The notes under the pieces are model-generated. The model was not told the DNA's origin. It made no database searches and worked only from the letters and a program-made list of their open reading frames with translations. DNA of 64,000 nt from ZC4RG30 sp963777735 (GTDB lineage: Bacteria; Pseudomonadota; Gammaproteobacteria; Steroidobacterales; Steroidobacteraceae): contig CAVZRQ010000005.1 of assembly GCA_963777735.1 (NCBI GenBank), forward strand, positions 558,001 to 622,000, written 5' to 3'. Positions 1 through 9,102 of the stretch are shown here, one piece after another. Each line of letters starts with the position of its first letter. The stretch's first letter is position 1. The translations under genes and the position numbers were made by a program.

Positions 1-3000
1 CCCATGGGCTGTGTCAAGGATCTGGTGGGAATCGCGGCCCATCCGCTGAACAGGCCCGTTCTGTCGGCTGCCGGGCGGGTGGTGCAGGGTTACGCCGTCT
101 TGCAGCCGCGCATTACGCCATTGCTGCCCGGCGAAGATGAGCGTTCGCTGTACCGCGAAATTGTCACCAGCGGCAGTGGAGTGGATCCCTACGCCGCCGC
201 GGTCTCGGACCTGCATCAGGATGTCTTTGGCGAGGGTTTGTTCACCGGCAAGGGGCTGTATGACCTGCGAGCCTGGGATGCCGCCATGGCAGATCGCGTT
301 CCGGAGAACGCATTGCTCAGTCACGATCTCTTCGAGGGACTCTTCACCCGCTGCGGACTCGTGACTGACATCGAGCTGTTCGAGGATTTTCCTTCCCATT
401 CGGAGGTGGCCGCAGCGCGTTCACATCGCTGGATTCGGGGTGACTGGCAGCTGTTGCCCTGGATTGCCGGCCTGCGCGGGCCACTGCCGCCGCTGGGTCG
501 ATGGAAGATGCTGGACAACCTGCGTCGCTCGCTGATCGCTCCCTGCAGTGTGGCATTGCTCGTTGCCGCGTTTGCAGATGATGCGGCACGCCCTTTCGTC
601 TGGCTGACGGTAGTGCTGGGTCCGTGGCTCTGGCCTTCGCTGGTTACTGCGATCATCAGGCTGGCGCACTGGCCGGCGATCAACACCGCGAGAACGCATT
701 TCCGCCGTCTGGTTGCCGATCTGGGTGAAGAGCTGGCGCGCGGTGCGGTTTCGCTTGCGATGCTGGCGCAGAACGCCTGGCTGAGCGTGGATGCGATTTC
801 CCGGGTTGCATACAGATTGCTGGTCTCCAGACGGTATCTCCTTGAATGGGTCACCGCCGCGCAGTTGAAGGCTGATCGCAGCGATGCATTGCCGAGCTTT
901 GTGTGGCCGCTCAAGAGTGCCAGCATCGTGGTGGTTGCCGCCGTGGCCACCTTGATGGCGACCAATCCCGCGGCGTTCGACTCCTTCGTGCCTTTGCTGC
1001 TGCTCTGGTGGCTGTCGCCCATCCTCGCGCAGCTCCTCAGCCGGCCGTTGGATACACGGCAGGCACAGGAGGATGTCCCGGAAGCCATGCAGCGCGAACT
1101 GCGCGGCGTGGCACGCCTGACCTGGACATTTTTTGAACGATTCGTAACAGCAGACGACAATTTCCTGCCGCCGGACAACTACCAGGAAGATCCGGTGCCG
1201 GTCCTCGCGCATCGCAGTTCACCCACCAACTTCGGGCTGTATCTGCTGTCCACGCTTGCTGCCCGGGATTTCGGATGGTTGGGCCTCCAGTCGGTGGCAG
1301 AAAGGCTGGCCACCACGCTTGCCACGCTGCAAAGGCTCGAGCGCTTCGACGGACACTTCCTGAACTGGTATGACACGCAGTCACTGGCGCCGTTGCTGCC
1401 GCGGTATGTCTCGACGGTGGACAGCGGCAATCTGGCGGGACACCTGATGACGTTGCGCCAGGCCTGCCTCGGCTTTCGTCAGGGCCCACTGCTGTCACCG
1501 CGCGCATTGTCTGGTCCGCTGGACGCGCTCGCCTTGTGCGGCGATGCACTCACGATGAGTGGCGACCCGGATACCAACAGCCGCCGGTTGGGGGCGCTGG
1601 ACGCATTGTGCCAGCTGCAGCTTCGCCTTCAGACAAAGCCCCTGACGCTGGTGGATGCCAGGAACACGCTGCAGTCCGCAGCACGCCAGATCGACAATCT
1701 GCTGCGGCTTTCTGCCAGCAACATGTCGCCCGAAGCGGCGCGCTGGCTGCGGGTGGCAGGCCAGGATATTGAATCGCAGTTGCTGGATCTCCGGCAACTG
1801 CTGCCCGACCTGCACACTGCGCCGCTGGAGCCCGCCGAACGCAAGTTCTGCATGGCACTGGAATCCGGGTTGCAGGTGGAGGCCACACTTGAAGATGTAG
1901 CTGCGTATCTCGAGAAGCTGATTGCGGCCACTGTTGGGCAGCAGACTCCACCTTCCGGGATGCAGGTTGCGAAGGTGGGGTGGTCGGCTACTGTGACAGA
2001 CGCACTGGAACGCTGCACATCCATGTCCACTGCATTTGAGAAAGTTGCCGAACAATGCCGCACACTGGTTGCGACCATGTCATTCGGCTTCCTGTTCGAT
2101 CGCAGTCGTGGGCTGTTCTCGATTGGATATCGGGTGGCGGACGGAGCGCTGGATCCAGGCTATTACGATCTGCTCGCTTCCGAGGCTCGGCTTGCCAGCC
2201 TGGTTGCCATTGCAAAGGGCGATGTACCGCGATCCCACTGGCTTCGTCTGGGGCGACGGCTGACCGGTGGTTCGCAGCATCCGGTGCTTGCGTCATGGTC
2301 CGGGTCGATGTTCGAGTACCTGATGCCTGCCCTGGTGATGCATGAGCCTCGTGGCAGCCTGCTCGAGCAGACCAACCAACGCGCCGTGCAGAATCAGATC
2401 AACTATGGCGCCCGGCACGAGCTGCCGTGGGGAATATCTGAATCGGCCTACAACGTCAGGGACCGCCATTTCACGTATCAGTATTCCAGCTTCGGACTGC
2501 CTTCCCTGGGTCTCAAGCGTGGACTGGCCGCGGATTACGTCGTCGCACCATACGCGTCGGCACTGGCGGCCATGTACCGGCCGACTGAAGCATGTGAAAA
2601 CTTCCGTGCCATCGGGAAGGTTTCCGGCAAGGGCTACTTCGGATTCTATGAAGCACTGGACTTCACTGCGGCGCGTGTGCCGGAAGGCAAACCCGTCGCA
2701 GTGGTGCGTGCCTACATGGCCCACCATCAGGGCATGAGCCTGGTTGCGCTGGACAATGTCCTGAACGAACGGATCATGCAGACACGCTTCCACGCTGAAC
2801 CCGGCATCACGGCATCAGACCTGATGCTGCAGGAACGCTGCATCCGCTTCGTGGAAGCCCCGGCGCTGGTTGAAACCGACATACCGGTACCGCATGACCT
2901 GGATGATGTGCCGGAAGTGTCCCGGACTGTGGAGGGTTACAGCACTCCCACTCCCGTGACGCACCTGCTGTCCAATCGCAATTACACCGTGATGCTCACC

Positions 3001-6000
3001 GATTCCGGAGGTGGCTACAGCAGTTGTCGTTCACGCGCGGTTACGCGCTGGCGGGAAGACCCGACCCGGGATTGCTGGGGCAGCTTCATCTACCTGCAGG
3101 ATCAGGAAAGCAGGAAGTTCTGGTCAGCGGGCTTCCAGCCGACGGCGGTGATCCCGGATGAATACCGGGCACACTTCAACGAGGAGTGCGCCACGATCGC
3201 GCGTCGCGACGGCACGCTGCGCACCACGCTGACCGTGCTGGTTGCGCCGGAAGACGACGGGGAACTGCGGCGCGTCACGTTGCGGAATGACGGCACCCGC
3301 GCGCGCCACATTGCCGTCACTTCCTTTGCTGAACTCGTGCTGGCTCCGCAGCGGTCCGATATTGCCCATCCCGGCTTCTCGAACCTGTTCATCCAGACCG
3401 AATACCTGCCCGAATCCGGCGTGCTGCTCGCGACCCGCCGGCCTCGCAGCAGTGACGAAGCGCCGGTCTGGGCGATGCATGTCATCACCGGATCCGGCGA
3501 TGCGTCGCAGAACCAGCAGTACGAAACCGACCGCTCGCGATTCATTGGTCGGGGTCGCGATGCCAGGCTGCCACTGGCCATGCAGTCTGCGCAGCCGCTC
3601 TCCAATACGGCAGGCAATGTGCTGGATCCGATATTCAGCCTGCGAACCCAGGTCGTCGTGCCCGCACGCAGCAGCGTTACGGTGACATTCGCCACCTTTG
3701 TAACGGCCTCGCGCGAAATGGCACTCGCGCTCGCCACCAAGTATCGAACTCCGGCGCTGTTCGAACACATATCAGAATCGGCCTGGACGTTCGCCCGTGC
3801 GGAGCTCTACTACCTGCAGAGCAGTCTGGGTGAGGCGATGCTCTTCCAGACGCTGGCCTCCCACCTGCTGTTGCCAACGCAGCAGTTGCGAGCTCGCAAG
3901 GATCCTGCAGGCGCATATTCAACGGATGTCTCGCACCTGTGGCGTTTCTCCATTTCCGGCGACCGCCCGATCCTGCTGATTCGCTGTCATAGCCAGGATG
4001 ATCTCGGATTCATCCAGCAGTGTCTGCGTGCCCAGGAATACCTGCGCATCAAGCGGCTGATCATCGACGTCGTGATCCTGAATGAAATGCGCCATTCCTA
4101 CGTTCAGGACCTGCAACAGGCCATCGAACGCACGGCACGGGCTTTCATGTCGCAGACATCCGAGGGCGGGGATCGCGGCGGAATATTCCCGCTGGCGATC
4201 GACGCCATGGGTGAAACCGAACGATTGCTGCTGCTCACGCTGGCCCGGGTGGTCCTGAATCCAGTGCAGGGCAGCCTGCTCGAGTTGCTTTACCGACCCT
4301 TCATCACCCGGGCGGCGGATCTGGGCGCTCAGGTGCAGGTGCCCGAACCACCCGTGAATCCTGAAGCAACGGATGTCGCGCCAGACTCGCAACTGGAATT
4401 CTTCAACGGCTGGGGCGGGTTTGCAGGCGATGGGCGTGAATACGGCATTGCACTGTCCCATTCCCGGAACACGCCCGCGCCGTGGAGCAATGTCCTGGCT
4501 AACGAACAATTCGGTTCGCTGGTCACCGAACGCGGCAGCATGTGCACCTGGTCACTCAACAGCCGCGAGAACCAGTTGACTGCCTGGTCCAACGATGCGG
4601 TCTGCGACCCTTCAAGTGAGGCCTTTTATCTGCTCGAAGATGACGATCTGTGGAGCCCGGCCGCACAGCCGGTGCGACGTCGCGAAGCCCAGTACGATCT
4701 TCAGCATGGTCAGGGTTACAGCCATTTCGATGTCCGGTTCCGGGGCCTGACGAGCCGGCTGACGGTGGTGGTCGCGCCGGACGATCCCGTCAAGGTGTGC
4801 AGGCTGCGACTGACCAACACGTTGTCGCGCACGCGGCGAATCACCGTGGTTTCCTATGTGGAATGGGCCCTGGGCGCCACGCGTTCGAGCACCAACCAGA
4901 ACATCGTTACCCGCATCGACAGTGCCACCGGTGCCCAGTTCGCCAGCAATCCGGCATTGATCGACTTTGGCACGCGGGTCGCGTTCTGCGATCTGGAAGG
5001 GCGCCAGGAACATTGCACCGACAGCCGGCACGAGTTTCTCGGTCGCAATGGTTCGCTGGCGTGGCCAGCGGGAGTCAGGACCTTTGGTGACTGGTCGCCG
5101 GAGAGCGGATCCGGGCGCGATCCCTGCTGCGCGTTCGCGGTAACTGTGGAAATTGCACCGGGTGCCACCGAGGAACTGCAGTTCATTCTCGGGCAGGCGC
5201 AGGATGGCGCCGCCGCCAGTGCACTCGTGGCCAGATACCGTGCCATCGACGCCGATGCCGTTCTGGCGAAGGTGCAGGAAAAATGGGACCGCCTGCTGGG
5301 TGCGGTGCAGATCCGGACGCCGGATCGCGCGCTGGATCTGCTGTTCAATCGATGGCTGTTGTACCAGACCATCAGCTGTCGACTGTGGGGGCGTGCCGCC
5401 TTCTACCAGTCGGGCGGAGCGTTCGGATTCCGCGATCAGCTGCAGGATGGCATGGCGCTGACCTTCTGTGCACCGGAGCAGGTGCGTGCCCATCTGTTGC
5501 GTGCTGCAGCCCGTCAGTTCGTGGAAGGCGATGTGCAGCATTGGTGGCATCCACCAAGCGGGCGTGGCGTTCGTACCCATTTCTCTGACGATCGTGTCTG
5601 GCTGCCGTTTGCCGTGCATCAGTACATCGAGGCTACTCGCGACAGTGCTGTGCTGGACGAAGTCATTCCTTTCATCGAAGGGCCGCCGCTCCCGCTGGAT
5701 CAGGAAGATGCGCACTACGTGCCTGCCGTCGCTGCTGAATCCGCCAGCCTGTATGAACACTGCGCGCGAGCCCTGGACATCAGTCTGGCAACGGGCATCC
5801 ATGAACTGCCATTGATGGGCGGTGGCGACTGGAATGACGGCATGAACCGCGTGGGTCATGAAGGGCGCGGCGAAAGCGTGTGGCTTGCGTGGTTCCTGAT
5901 CCTCGCCTTGCGTCAGTTCGTACCTATCGCGCTGCAGCGGCAGGAGGGCGAACGGGCTTCCCGCTGGCAGGACCACATCGGACGGCTGACGCGCGCCTGC

Positions 6001-6780
6001 GAACGCCATGGCTGGGATGGGGACTGGTACCGACGGGCGTTCTTCGACGACGGCACGCCGTTGGGATCTGTCCTGGGAACGGAGTGTCGGATCGACTCGC
6101 TGGTCCAGAGCTGGGCGGTGCTTTCCGGGGCTGCTGATCCGGTTCGTGCGCGCGCTGCCATGCAGGCCGTCGATGCGCACCTGGTCAATCACGCTGCGCG
6201 GCTGGTGTTGCTGTTTGCGCCTCCGTTCGATGTCGCTCCCATTGATCCCGGATACATCAAGGGATATCTGCCGGGCCTGCGCGAGAACGGTGGCCAGTAC
6301 ACCCATGCCGCCATCTGGGTGCTGATGGCACAGGCCATGCTGGGCAATCAGGAGCGTGTGGGTGAACTGCTCGGAATACTGAACCCCGTCCGGCGCAGCG
6401 CCACGCCGGATGATGCGGAGACCTATCGCGTTGAGCCGTTTGCCGTCGCCGCCGATATCTACAGCGGCAGTACCCTTGAAGGGCGCGGCGGATGGACCTG
6501 GTATACGGGCGCTGCGGGCTGGTTCTACCGCGCGATTCTGGAGCAGGTGCTGGGGCTGCAGATCAGCGGCGATTCGCTGCGTATCAATCCCTGCATCCCG
6601 CCGGATTGGCAGGACTTCGAGGTGTTCCTGCAGCTGCCATCGCTGGATTACGTGGTGCAGGTTTCCAGACGCACCACGAGCGAGGCGAAGCTCCTACTGG
6701 ACGGCGTGCCGCTGGCAGGCGAGGTAGTGCCCCTGATCCGTGACAACCAGCGTCATGTCGTGCAGGCCTTCCTGCGATGA
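1..6780 (+). CDS. ndvB: Cyclic beta-1,2-glucan synthase, 5'-truncated by the window edge
   Basis: Inner-membrane enzyme that makes cyclic beta-1,2-glucan from UDP-glucose, using linked glycosyltransferase (GT84), glycoamylase-like and GH94 phosphorylase-like modules. The frame is open to base 1. About 2,258 residues are visible from the ATG at 4, whereas family members run near 2,800-2,900, so the N-terminus and much of GT84 lie upstream. Two hydrophobic clusters lie near residues 179-222 and 299-344. The glycoamylase domain contains GYFGFYEALDF (about 877) and AYMAHHQGMS (about 904). GH94-type repeats fill the rest, and the catalytic-type motif GGDWNDGMN falls at about 1940-1948 (Asp1945 is the likely general acid). 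Family assignment is strong. The cyclic product is inferred, since a linear-glucan GH94 fusion cannot be excluded. Confidence 0.9.
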   Translation, partial: PMGCVKDLVGIAAHPLNRPVLSAAGRVVQGYAVLQPRITPLLPGEDERSLYREIVTSGSGVDPYAAAVSDLHQDVFGEGLFTGKGLYDLRAWDAAMADRVPENALLSHDLFEGLFTRCGLVTDIELFEDFPSHSEVAAARSHRWIRGDWQLLPWIAGLRGPLPPLGRWKMLDNLRRSLIAPCSVALLVAAFADDAARPFVWLTVVLGPWLWPSLVTAIIRLAHWPAINTARTHFRRLVADLGEELARGAVSLAMLAQNAWLSVDAISRVAYRLLVSRRYLLEWVTAAQLKADRSDALPSFVWPLKSASIVVVAAVATLMATNPAAFDSFVPLLLLWWLSPILAQLLSRPLDTRQAQEDVPEAMQRELRGVARLTWTFFERFVTADDNFLPPDNYQEDPVPVLAHRSSPTNFGLYLLSTLAARDFGWLGLQSVAERLATTLATLQRLERFDGHFLNWYDTQSLAPLLPRYVSTVDSGNLAGHLMTLRQACLGFRQGPLLSPRALSGPLDALALCGDALTMSGDPDTNSRRLGALDALCQLQLRLQTKPLTLVDARNTLQSAARQIDNLLRLSASNMSPEAARWLRVAGQDIESQLLDLRQLLPDLHTAPLEPAERKFCMALESGLQVEATLEDVAAYLEKLIAATVGQQTPPSGMQVAKVGWSATVTDALERCTSMSTAFEKVAEQCRTLVATMSFGFLFDRSRGLFSIGYRVADGALDPGYYDLLASEARLASLVAIAKGDVPRSHWLRLGRRLTGGSQHPVLASWSGSMFEYLMPALVMHEPRGSLLEQTNQRAVQNQINYGARHELPWGISESAYNVRDRHFTYQYSSFGLPSLGLKRGLAADYVVAPYASALAAMYRPTEACENFRAIGKVSGKGYFGFYEALDFTAARVPEGKPVAVVRAYMAHHQGMSLVALDNVLNERIMQTRFHAEPGITASDLMLQERCIRFVEAPALVETDIPVPHDLDDVPEVSRTVEGYSTPTPVTHLLSNRNYTVMLTDSGGGYSSCRSRAVTRWREDPTRDCWGSFIYLQDQESRKFWSAGFQPTAVIPDEYRAHFNEECATIARRDGTLRTTLTVLVAPEDDGELRRVTLRNDGTRARHIAVTSFAELVLAPQRSDIAHPGFSNLFIQTEYLPESGVLLATRRPRSSDEAPVWAMHVITGSGDASQNQQYETDRSRFIGRGRDARLPLAMQSAQPLSNTAGNVLDPIFSLRTQVVVPARSSVTVTFATFVTASREMALALATKYRTPALFEHISESAWTFARAELYYLQSSLGEAMLFQTLASHLLLPTQQLRARKDPAGAYSTDVSHLWRFSISGDRPILLIRCHSQDDLGFIQQCLRAQEYLRIKRLIIDVVILNEMRHSYVQDLQQAIERTARAFMSQTSEGGDRGGIFPLAIDAMGETERLLLLTLARVVLNPVQGSLLELLYRPFITRAADLGAQVQVPEPPVNPEATDVAPDSQLEFFNGWGGFAGDGREYGIALSHSRNTPAPWSNVLANEQFGSLVTERGSMCTWSLNSRENQLTAWSNDAVCDPSSEAFYLLEDDDLWSPAAQPVRRREAQYDLQHGQGYSHFDVRFRGLTSRLTVVVAPDDPVKVCRLRLTNTLSRTRRITVVSYVEWALGATRSSTNQNIVTRIDSATGAQFASNPALIDFGTRVAFCDLEGRQEHCTDSRHEFLGRNGSLAWPAGVRTFGDWSPESGSGRDPCCAFAVTVEIAPGATEELQFILGQAQDGAAASALVARYRAIDADAVLAKVQEKWDRLLGAVQIRTPDRALDLLFNRWLLYQTISCRLWGRAAFYQSGGAFGFRDQLQDGMALTFCAPEQVRAHLLRAAARQFVEGDVQHWWHPPSGRGVRTHFSDDRVWLPFAVHQYIEATRDSAVLDEVIPFIEGPPLPLDQEDAHYVPAVAAESASLYEHCARALDISLATGIHELPLMGGGDWNDGMNRVGHEGRGESVWLAWFLILALRQFVPIALQRQEGERASRWQDHIGRLTRACERHGWDGDWYRRAFFDDGTPLGSVLGTECRIDSLVQSWAVLSGAADPVRARAAMQAVDAHLVNHAARLVLLFAPPFDVAPIDPGYIKGYLPGLRENGGQYTHAAIWVLMAQAMLGNQERVGELLGILNPVRRSATPDDAETYRVEPFAVAADIYSGSTLEGRGGWTWYTGAAGWFYRAILEQVLGLQISGDSLRINPCIPPDWQDFEVFLQLPSLDYVVQVSRRTTSEAKLLLDGVPLAGEVVPLIRDNQRHVVQAFLR

Positions 6781-6903
6781 GCACTGCTGCGCGTTGACTT
6801 GCTGGGTCTTGCCGACACGATGTTCGGCAGCCAGGGAACGGGCGAACACCATGGAAGTAACCAGCAGCGGGACGCCGAGCAGCCACATGAGTACCAGTTT
6901 CAT
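6694..6903 (-). CDS. Small secreted protein of unknown function (69 aa)
   Basis: The ATG at 6903 has a GGAGAG ribosome site six bases upstream, which is why this start is preferred over the longer open frame. The protein begins MKLVLMWLLGVPLLVTSMVF, a convincing signal peptide or anchor. A short polar tail follows with two cysteines (residues 41 and 63) that could form a disulfide. I do not recognise the family. The last 87 bases lie antisense within the 3' end of the glucan synthase gene, which lowers confidence. It is divergent from the small membrane gene at 7114, with a perfect dyad between them. Confidence 0.45.
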   Translation of the reverse strand: MKLVLMWLLGVPLLVTSMVFARSLAAEHRVGKTQQVNAQQCSSQEGLHDMTLVVTDQGHYLACQRHAVQ

Positions 6904-7033
6904 TTGCGCTCTCCGATTGGGGGAGCACAGTTTCCGTGCCGCGAGGGCATTGGCACATAGGTGTACGGGCAGAGCCACCTGATCCCGCAGCGCTTTGAAG
7001 TGTAGGAACAGGACTACCGGAAGCAAAGCATCC

Positions 7034-7051
7034 TGCTGATCAGGATCAGCA
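7034..7051. promoter_or_regulatory. Perfect 8+2+8 inverted repeat, operator candidate
   Basis: TGCTGATC-AG-GATCAGCA is an exact dyad with two central bases. It lies in the roughly 210-base gap between two divergent small genes. It has no T-tract and is too tight for a terminator hairpin, so a dimeric regulator site is the better reading. No regulator is encoded nearby. Confidence 0.4.
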
Positions 7052-7113
7052 CTCCAGCAAGGCATAGTGCCTCTCGCCGGGCGCGCAGCACCCGATTCGT
7101 TCAGGAGGCCGTT

Positions 7114-7287
7114 ATGTCCTTTTCGCTGTTCATGCTCGGATTGGCGGTGCTGGTAGGCGGCATCGCCTGGGCGCTGGTTGCTGCCGGCATCGCGATGACG
7201 TACGTCGCAATCGCCTGCCTGATCGTTGCGGGCATCGGCATCATGGCGGCCGTATCCCGCACCCGTGCGAAAGACCCGCCGCTCTAG
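7114..7287 (+). CDS. Small hydrophobic membrane protein (57 aa)
   Basis: A near-consensus AGGAGG lies six bases before the ATG, strong support for translation of this short frame. The 57-residue product is almost entirely hydrophobic from residue 3 to about 48 (MSFSLFMLGLAVLVGGIAWA at the start), enough for two short membrane segments with a Gly/Ala-rich turn. It ends in a positive, proline-containing tail (RTRAKDPPL). I do not recognise the family. It is convergent with the DUF6152-like gene ending at 7314. The role is unknown. Confidence 0.65.
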   Translation: MSFSLFMLGLAVLVGGIAWALVAAGIAMTYVAIACLIVAGIGIMAAVSRTRAKDPPL

Positions 7288-7313
7288 GAGCCCGCGGCCG
7301 GGCCGGTTTTGAA

Positions 7314-7742
7314 CTAGGGGCTGGCTGGCTTCGGAGCCGTCTCAGGGTACGAAGCGTTGTTCTGACCGGGACCGGTGCCGCCCAGCGTCTTGCCATCGGC
7401 CAGTGTGATCGACCTGAACGAGCCACCCGGTTTGCCATCACGCAGCGGATTGACAACGACGGTCACTTTGTCGCCGGGCTTGATGGTGGTGCGTTTCCAG
7501 CCATCGCGAACCAGGTTCTGCGGGGTGTTCATCTCGATGGCCCAGATCACGGGTTTGCCATCGGCGCCAACCACCTCAACCTTGAACGAGCTGTGCGGGT
7601 TTACCCAGTTGAATTCGGTAACCGTACCGGCGAGCGTCTGGGTGCGGGCGCTGTCGAACATGGCGCCGGAGTGGTGCGCGGCTGCGAAACCGGCGAAAAC
7701 CACAAGGCTGGCGGCAAGGCTGATTCTGGAACGTGGCTTCAT
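7314..7742 (-). CDS. Secreted DUF6152-like protein, copy 1
   Basis: A 142-residue exported protein. I chose the ATG at 7742 because GGAG lies six bases upstream and the product then opens MKPRSRISLAASLVVFAGFA, a clean signal peptide; the longer frame upstream encodes unconvincing sequence. Predicted cleavage after the Ala run leaves His-His-Ser at or very near the mature N-terminus (HHSGAMFD). A conserved WVNPH follows, then GADGK, GWKR, GDKV, PLRDG and LADGKTLGG. This matches my recollection of DUF6152, a family of unknown function. It is followed on the same strand by nothing obvious, and sits downstream of copy 2. Confidence 0.8.
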   Translation of the reverse strand: MKPRSRISLAASLVVFAGFAAAHHSGAMFDSARTQTLAGTVTEFNWVNPHSSFKVEVVGADGKPVIWAIEMNTPQNLVRDGWKRTTIKPGDKVTVVVNPLRDGKPGGSFRSITLADGKTLGGTGPGQNNASYPETAPKPASP

Positions 7743-7770
7743 CTTGGACTCCGATCGGAATTCTGCGGGA

Positions 7771-8202
7771 TTACCTGGCAGGCGGGATGCTCGGTACGTT
7801 GACCGGGCCGGAATTGCCGGCGAATGCGGCCTCGCCCAGCACGGTGCCATCTGCCAGCGTTACGGAAACGAACAGGCCGCCCTTGTGGTCACTGAGGTCG
7901 CGCAATGGAAAGGTGATCAGCGTGACGACGTCGCCAGCTTTCACGCTGGTGGACTTCCAGCCCTGTCGTTTGAGGTTGTTGGGGCTGTTCAGTTCGATGG
8001 CCCAGTGCTCGGCCTTGCCATCCGCGCCCGTCACGTCGAGCTGGATGAATGCGTGGGGGTTGGTCCACTGGAACTCCGAGACCTTGCCCTTCAGCGTGAC
8101 GCGCTGCGTCTGGTCGAACATGGCGAACGAATGGTGAGCCAAGGTCGAAATTGCCGTTCCGGCCAGCGCCAGCCCCAGGATCGCGGTACGTATTGCCTTC
8201 AT
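7771..8202 (-). CDS. Secreted DUF6152-like protein, copy 2
   Basis: A 143-residue paralogue of the gene just downstream. The first 22 residues form a signal peptide (MKAIRTAILGLALAGTAIST) with likely cleavage at LA|HHS, so the mature protein would start with His-His. It shares HHSxAMFD, WTNPH, ADGK, GWKST, a PLRD segment and LADGTVLGE with copy 1. The 28-base spacing to copy 1 suggests co-transcription. It is divergent from the gene at 8289, so the two operons probably share the 8203-8288 promoter region. Function is unknown; see the copper-site hypothesis. Confidence 0.8.
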   Translation of the reverse strand: MKAIRTAILGLALAGTAISTLAHHSFAMFDQTQRVTLKGKVSEFQWTNPHAFIQLDVTGADGKAEHWAIELNSPNNLKRQGWKSTSVKAGDVVTLITFPLRDLSDHKGGLFVSVTLADGTVLGEAAFAGNSGPVNVPSIPPAR

Positions 8203-8288
8203 TCTTTACCCCGGCACTTGCATCGTGCTCATATCATTGGATTATACGCATACCCCCGCAAGAGGGGCCGCGGGGGTTCGGGGGAATC

Positions 8289-9068
8289 ATGAAAAAACTT
8301 GTTGCAACCATATTTGCCGGGATCGCCTGCTCATTGGCGAGCCTCACTCTTCCTGCAGCACAGGCCCAGCCGGCCGAGAAGGCTGCCGCGGCATGGCCCA
8401 AGGGTGGCTATGCAGCCCTGGATCGACTCCCCGACTGGGGCGGTGTCTGGGTGCTCAATCGGGGGCGCCCCGCAGCCGGCACTCCGGCGGCCGAGCCGGC
8501 CAAACTCAAGGGCAGTTATCGTGCCGGCTACGAGGCTTGGCAAAAGGAAACCCGTGAAAACAATGGCATGGCCCGACGCGAGACCTCCAACTGCATGCCC
8601 CCCGGCATGCCGCGCATGATGGGCTCGGCCCAGTATCCGATCGAATTCCTGTTCACCCCGGGCAGGGTCACCACGCACCATGAGGCGTGGATGCAGACGC
8701 GAACCATTTATACAGATGGCCGCGGGCATCCGGACGACCTGGAGGCCGGAATTTTTGGCCATTCAATCGGCCGTTGGGAGGGCGATACGCTGGTGGTGGA
8801 CACCATTGGCATCAAGACCATCACCGAGCTCGAGACCGGGATGAAGCACAGCGACAAACTGCGCATCACCGAACGGATGTACCTCGCGAAGGACAACCCC
8901 GACCAGCTGGTGATTGAAATGACGATGGAAGATCCGGAAGCGCTGGAGGCGCCACACCGTCGCACGTATACCTTCAAGCGGGAGCGCGACTGGTCGCTGA
9001 TGGAGTTCATCTGCGCCGAGAACGACCGCAATCCGGTCACGGCAGATGGGCACACCGCGTTTGAGTGA
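8289..9068 (+). CDS. Secreted protein of unknown function with GRWEGDTLVV motif, copy 1
   Basis: A 259-residue exported protein. The ATG at 8289 begins MKKLVATIFAGIACSLASLT, a typical signal peptide ending near AQAQ, so the open frame upstream is discarded. The ribosome site is weak (GGGGG). The body carries LPDWGGVWVLN, NCMPPGMPRMM, YPIEFLFTPG and GRWEGDTLVVDT, followed by beta-rich sequence. The second GRWEGDTLVV protein at 9525 aligns through CxPPGxPR and the same motif. I know of no function for this family. It sits with three DUF6152-like genes, which hints at a shared periplasmic role. Confidence 0.75.
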   Translation: MKKLVATIFAGIACSLASLTLPAAQAQPAEKAAAAWPKGGYAALDRLPDWGGVWVLNRGRPAAGTPAAEPAKLKGSYRAGYEAWQKETRENNGMARRETSNCMPPGMPRMMGSAQYPIEFLFTPGRVTTHHEAWMQTRTIYTDGRGHPDDLEAGIFGHSIGRWEGDTLVVDTIGIKTITELETGMKHSDKLRITERMYLAKDNPDQLVIEMTMEDPEALEAPHRRTYTFKRERDWSLMEFICAENDRNPVTADGHTAFE

Positions 9069-9102
9069 CACAAGCCGGGTCTTGCCCGCGCAGGGAGCCT
9101 TG

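Noticed and set aside
4612..6306. 564-codon minus-strand frame inside the glucan synthase gene
   Set aside because: Antisense to the GH94 domain, with a composition typical of shadow frames.
7290..7312. GC-rich short hairpin followed by TTTT between the 57-aa gene and DUF6152 copy 1
   Set aside because: The stem is only about four pairs with a three-base loop, too weak to call a terminator.
8151..8288. Upstream extension of the secreted protein at 8289
   Set aside because: The extension overlaps the divergent gene and its promoter region; a clean signal peptide begins at 8289.
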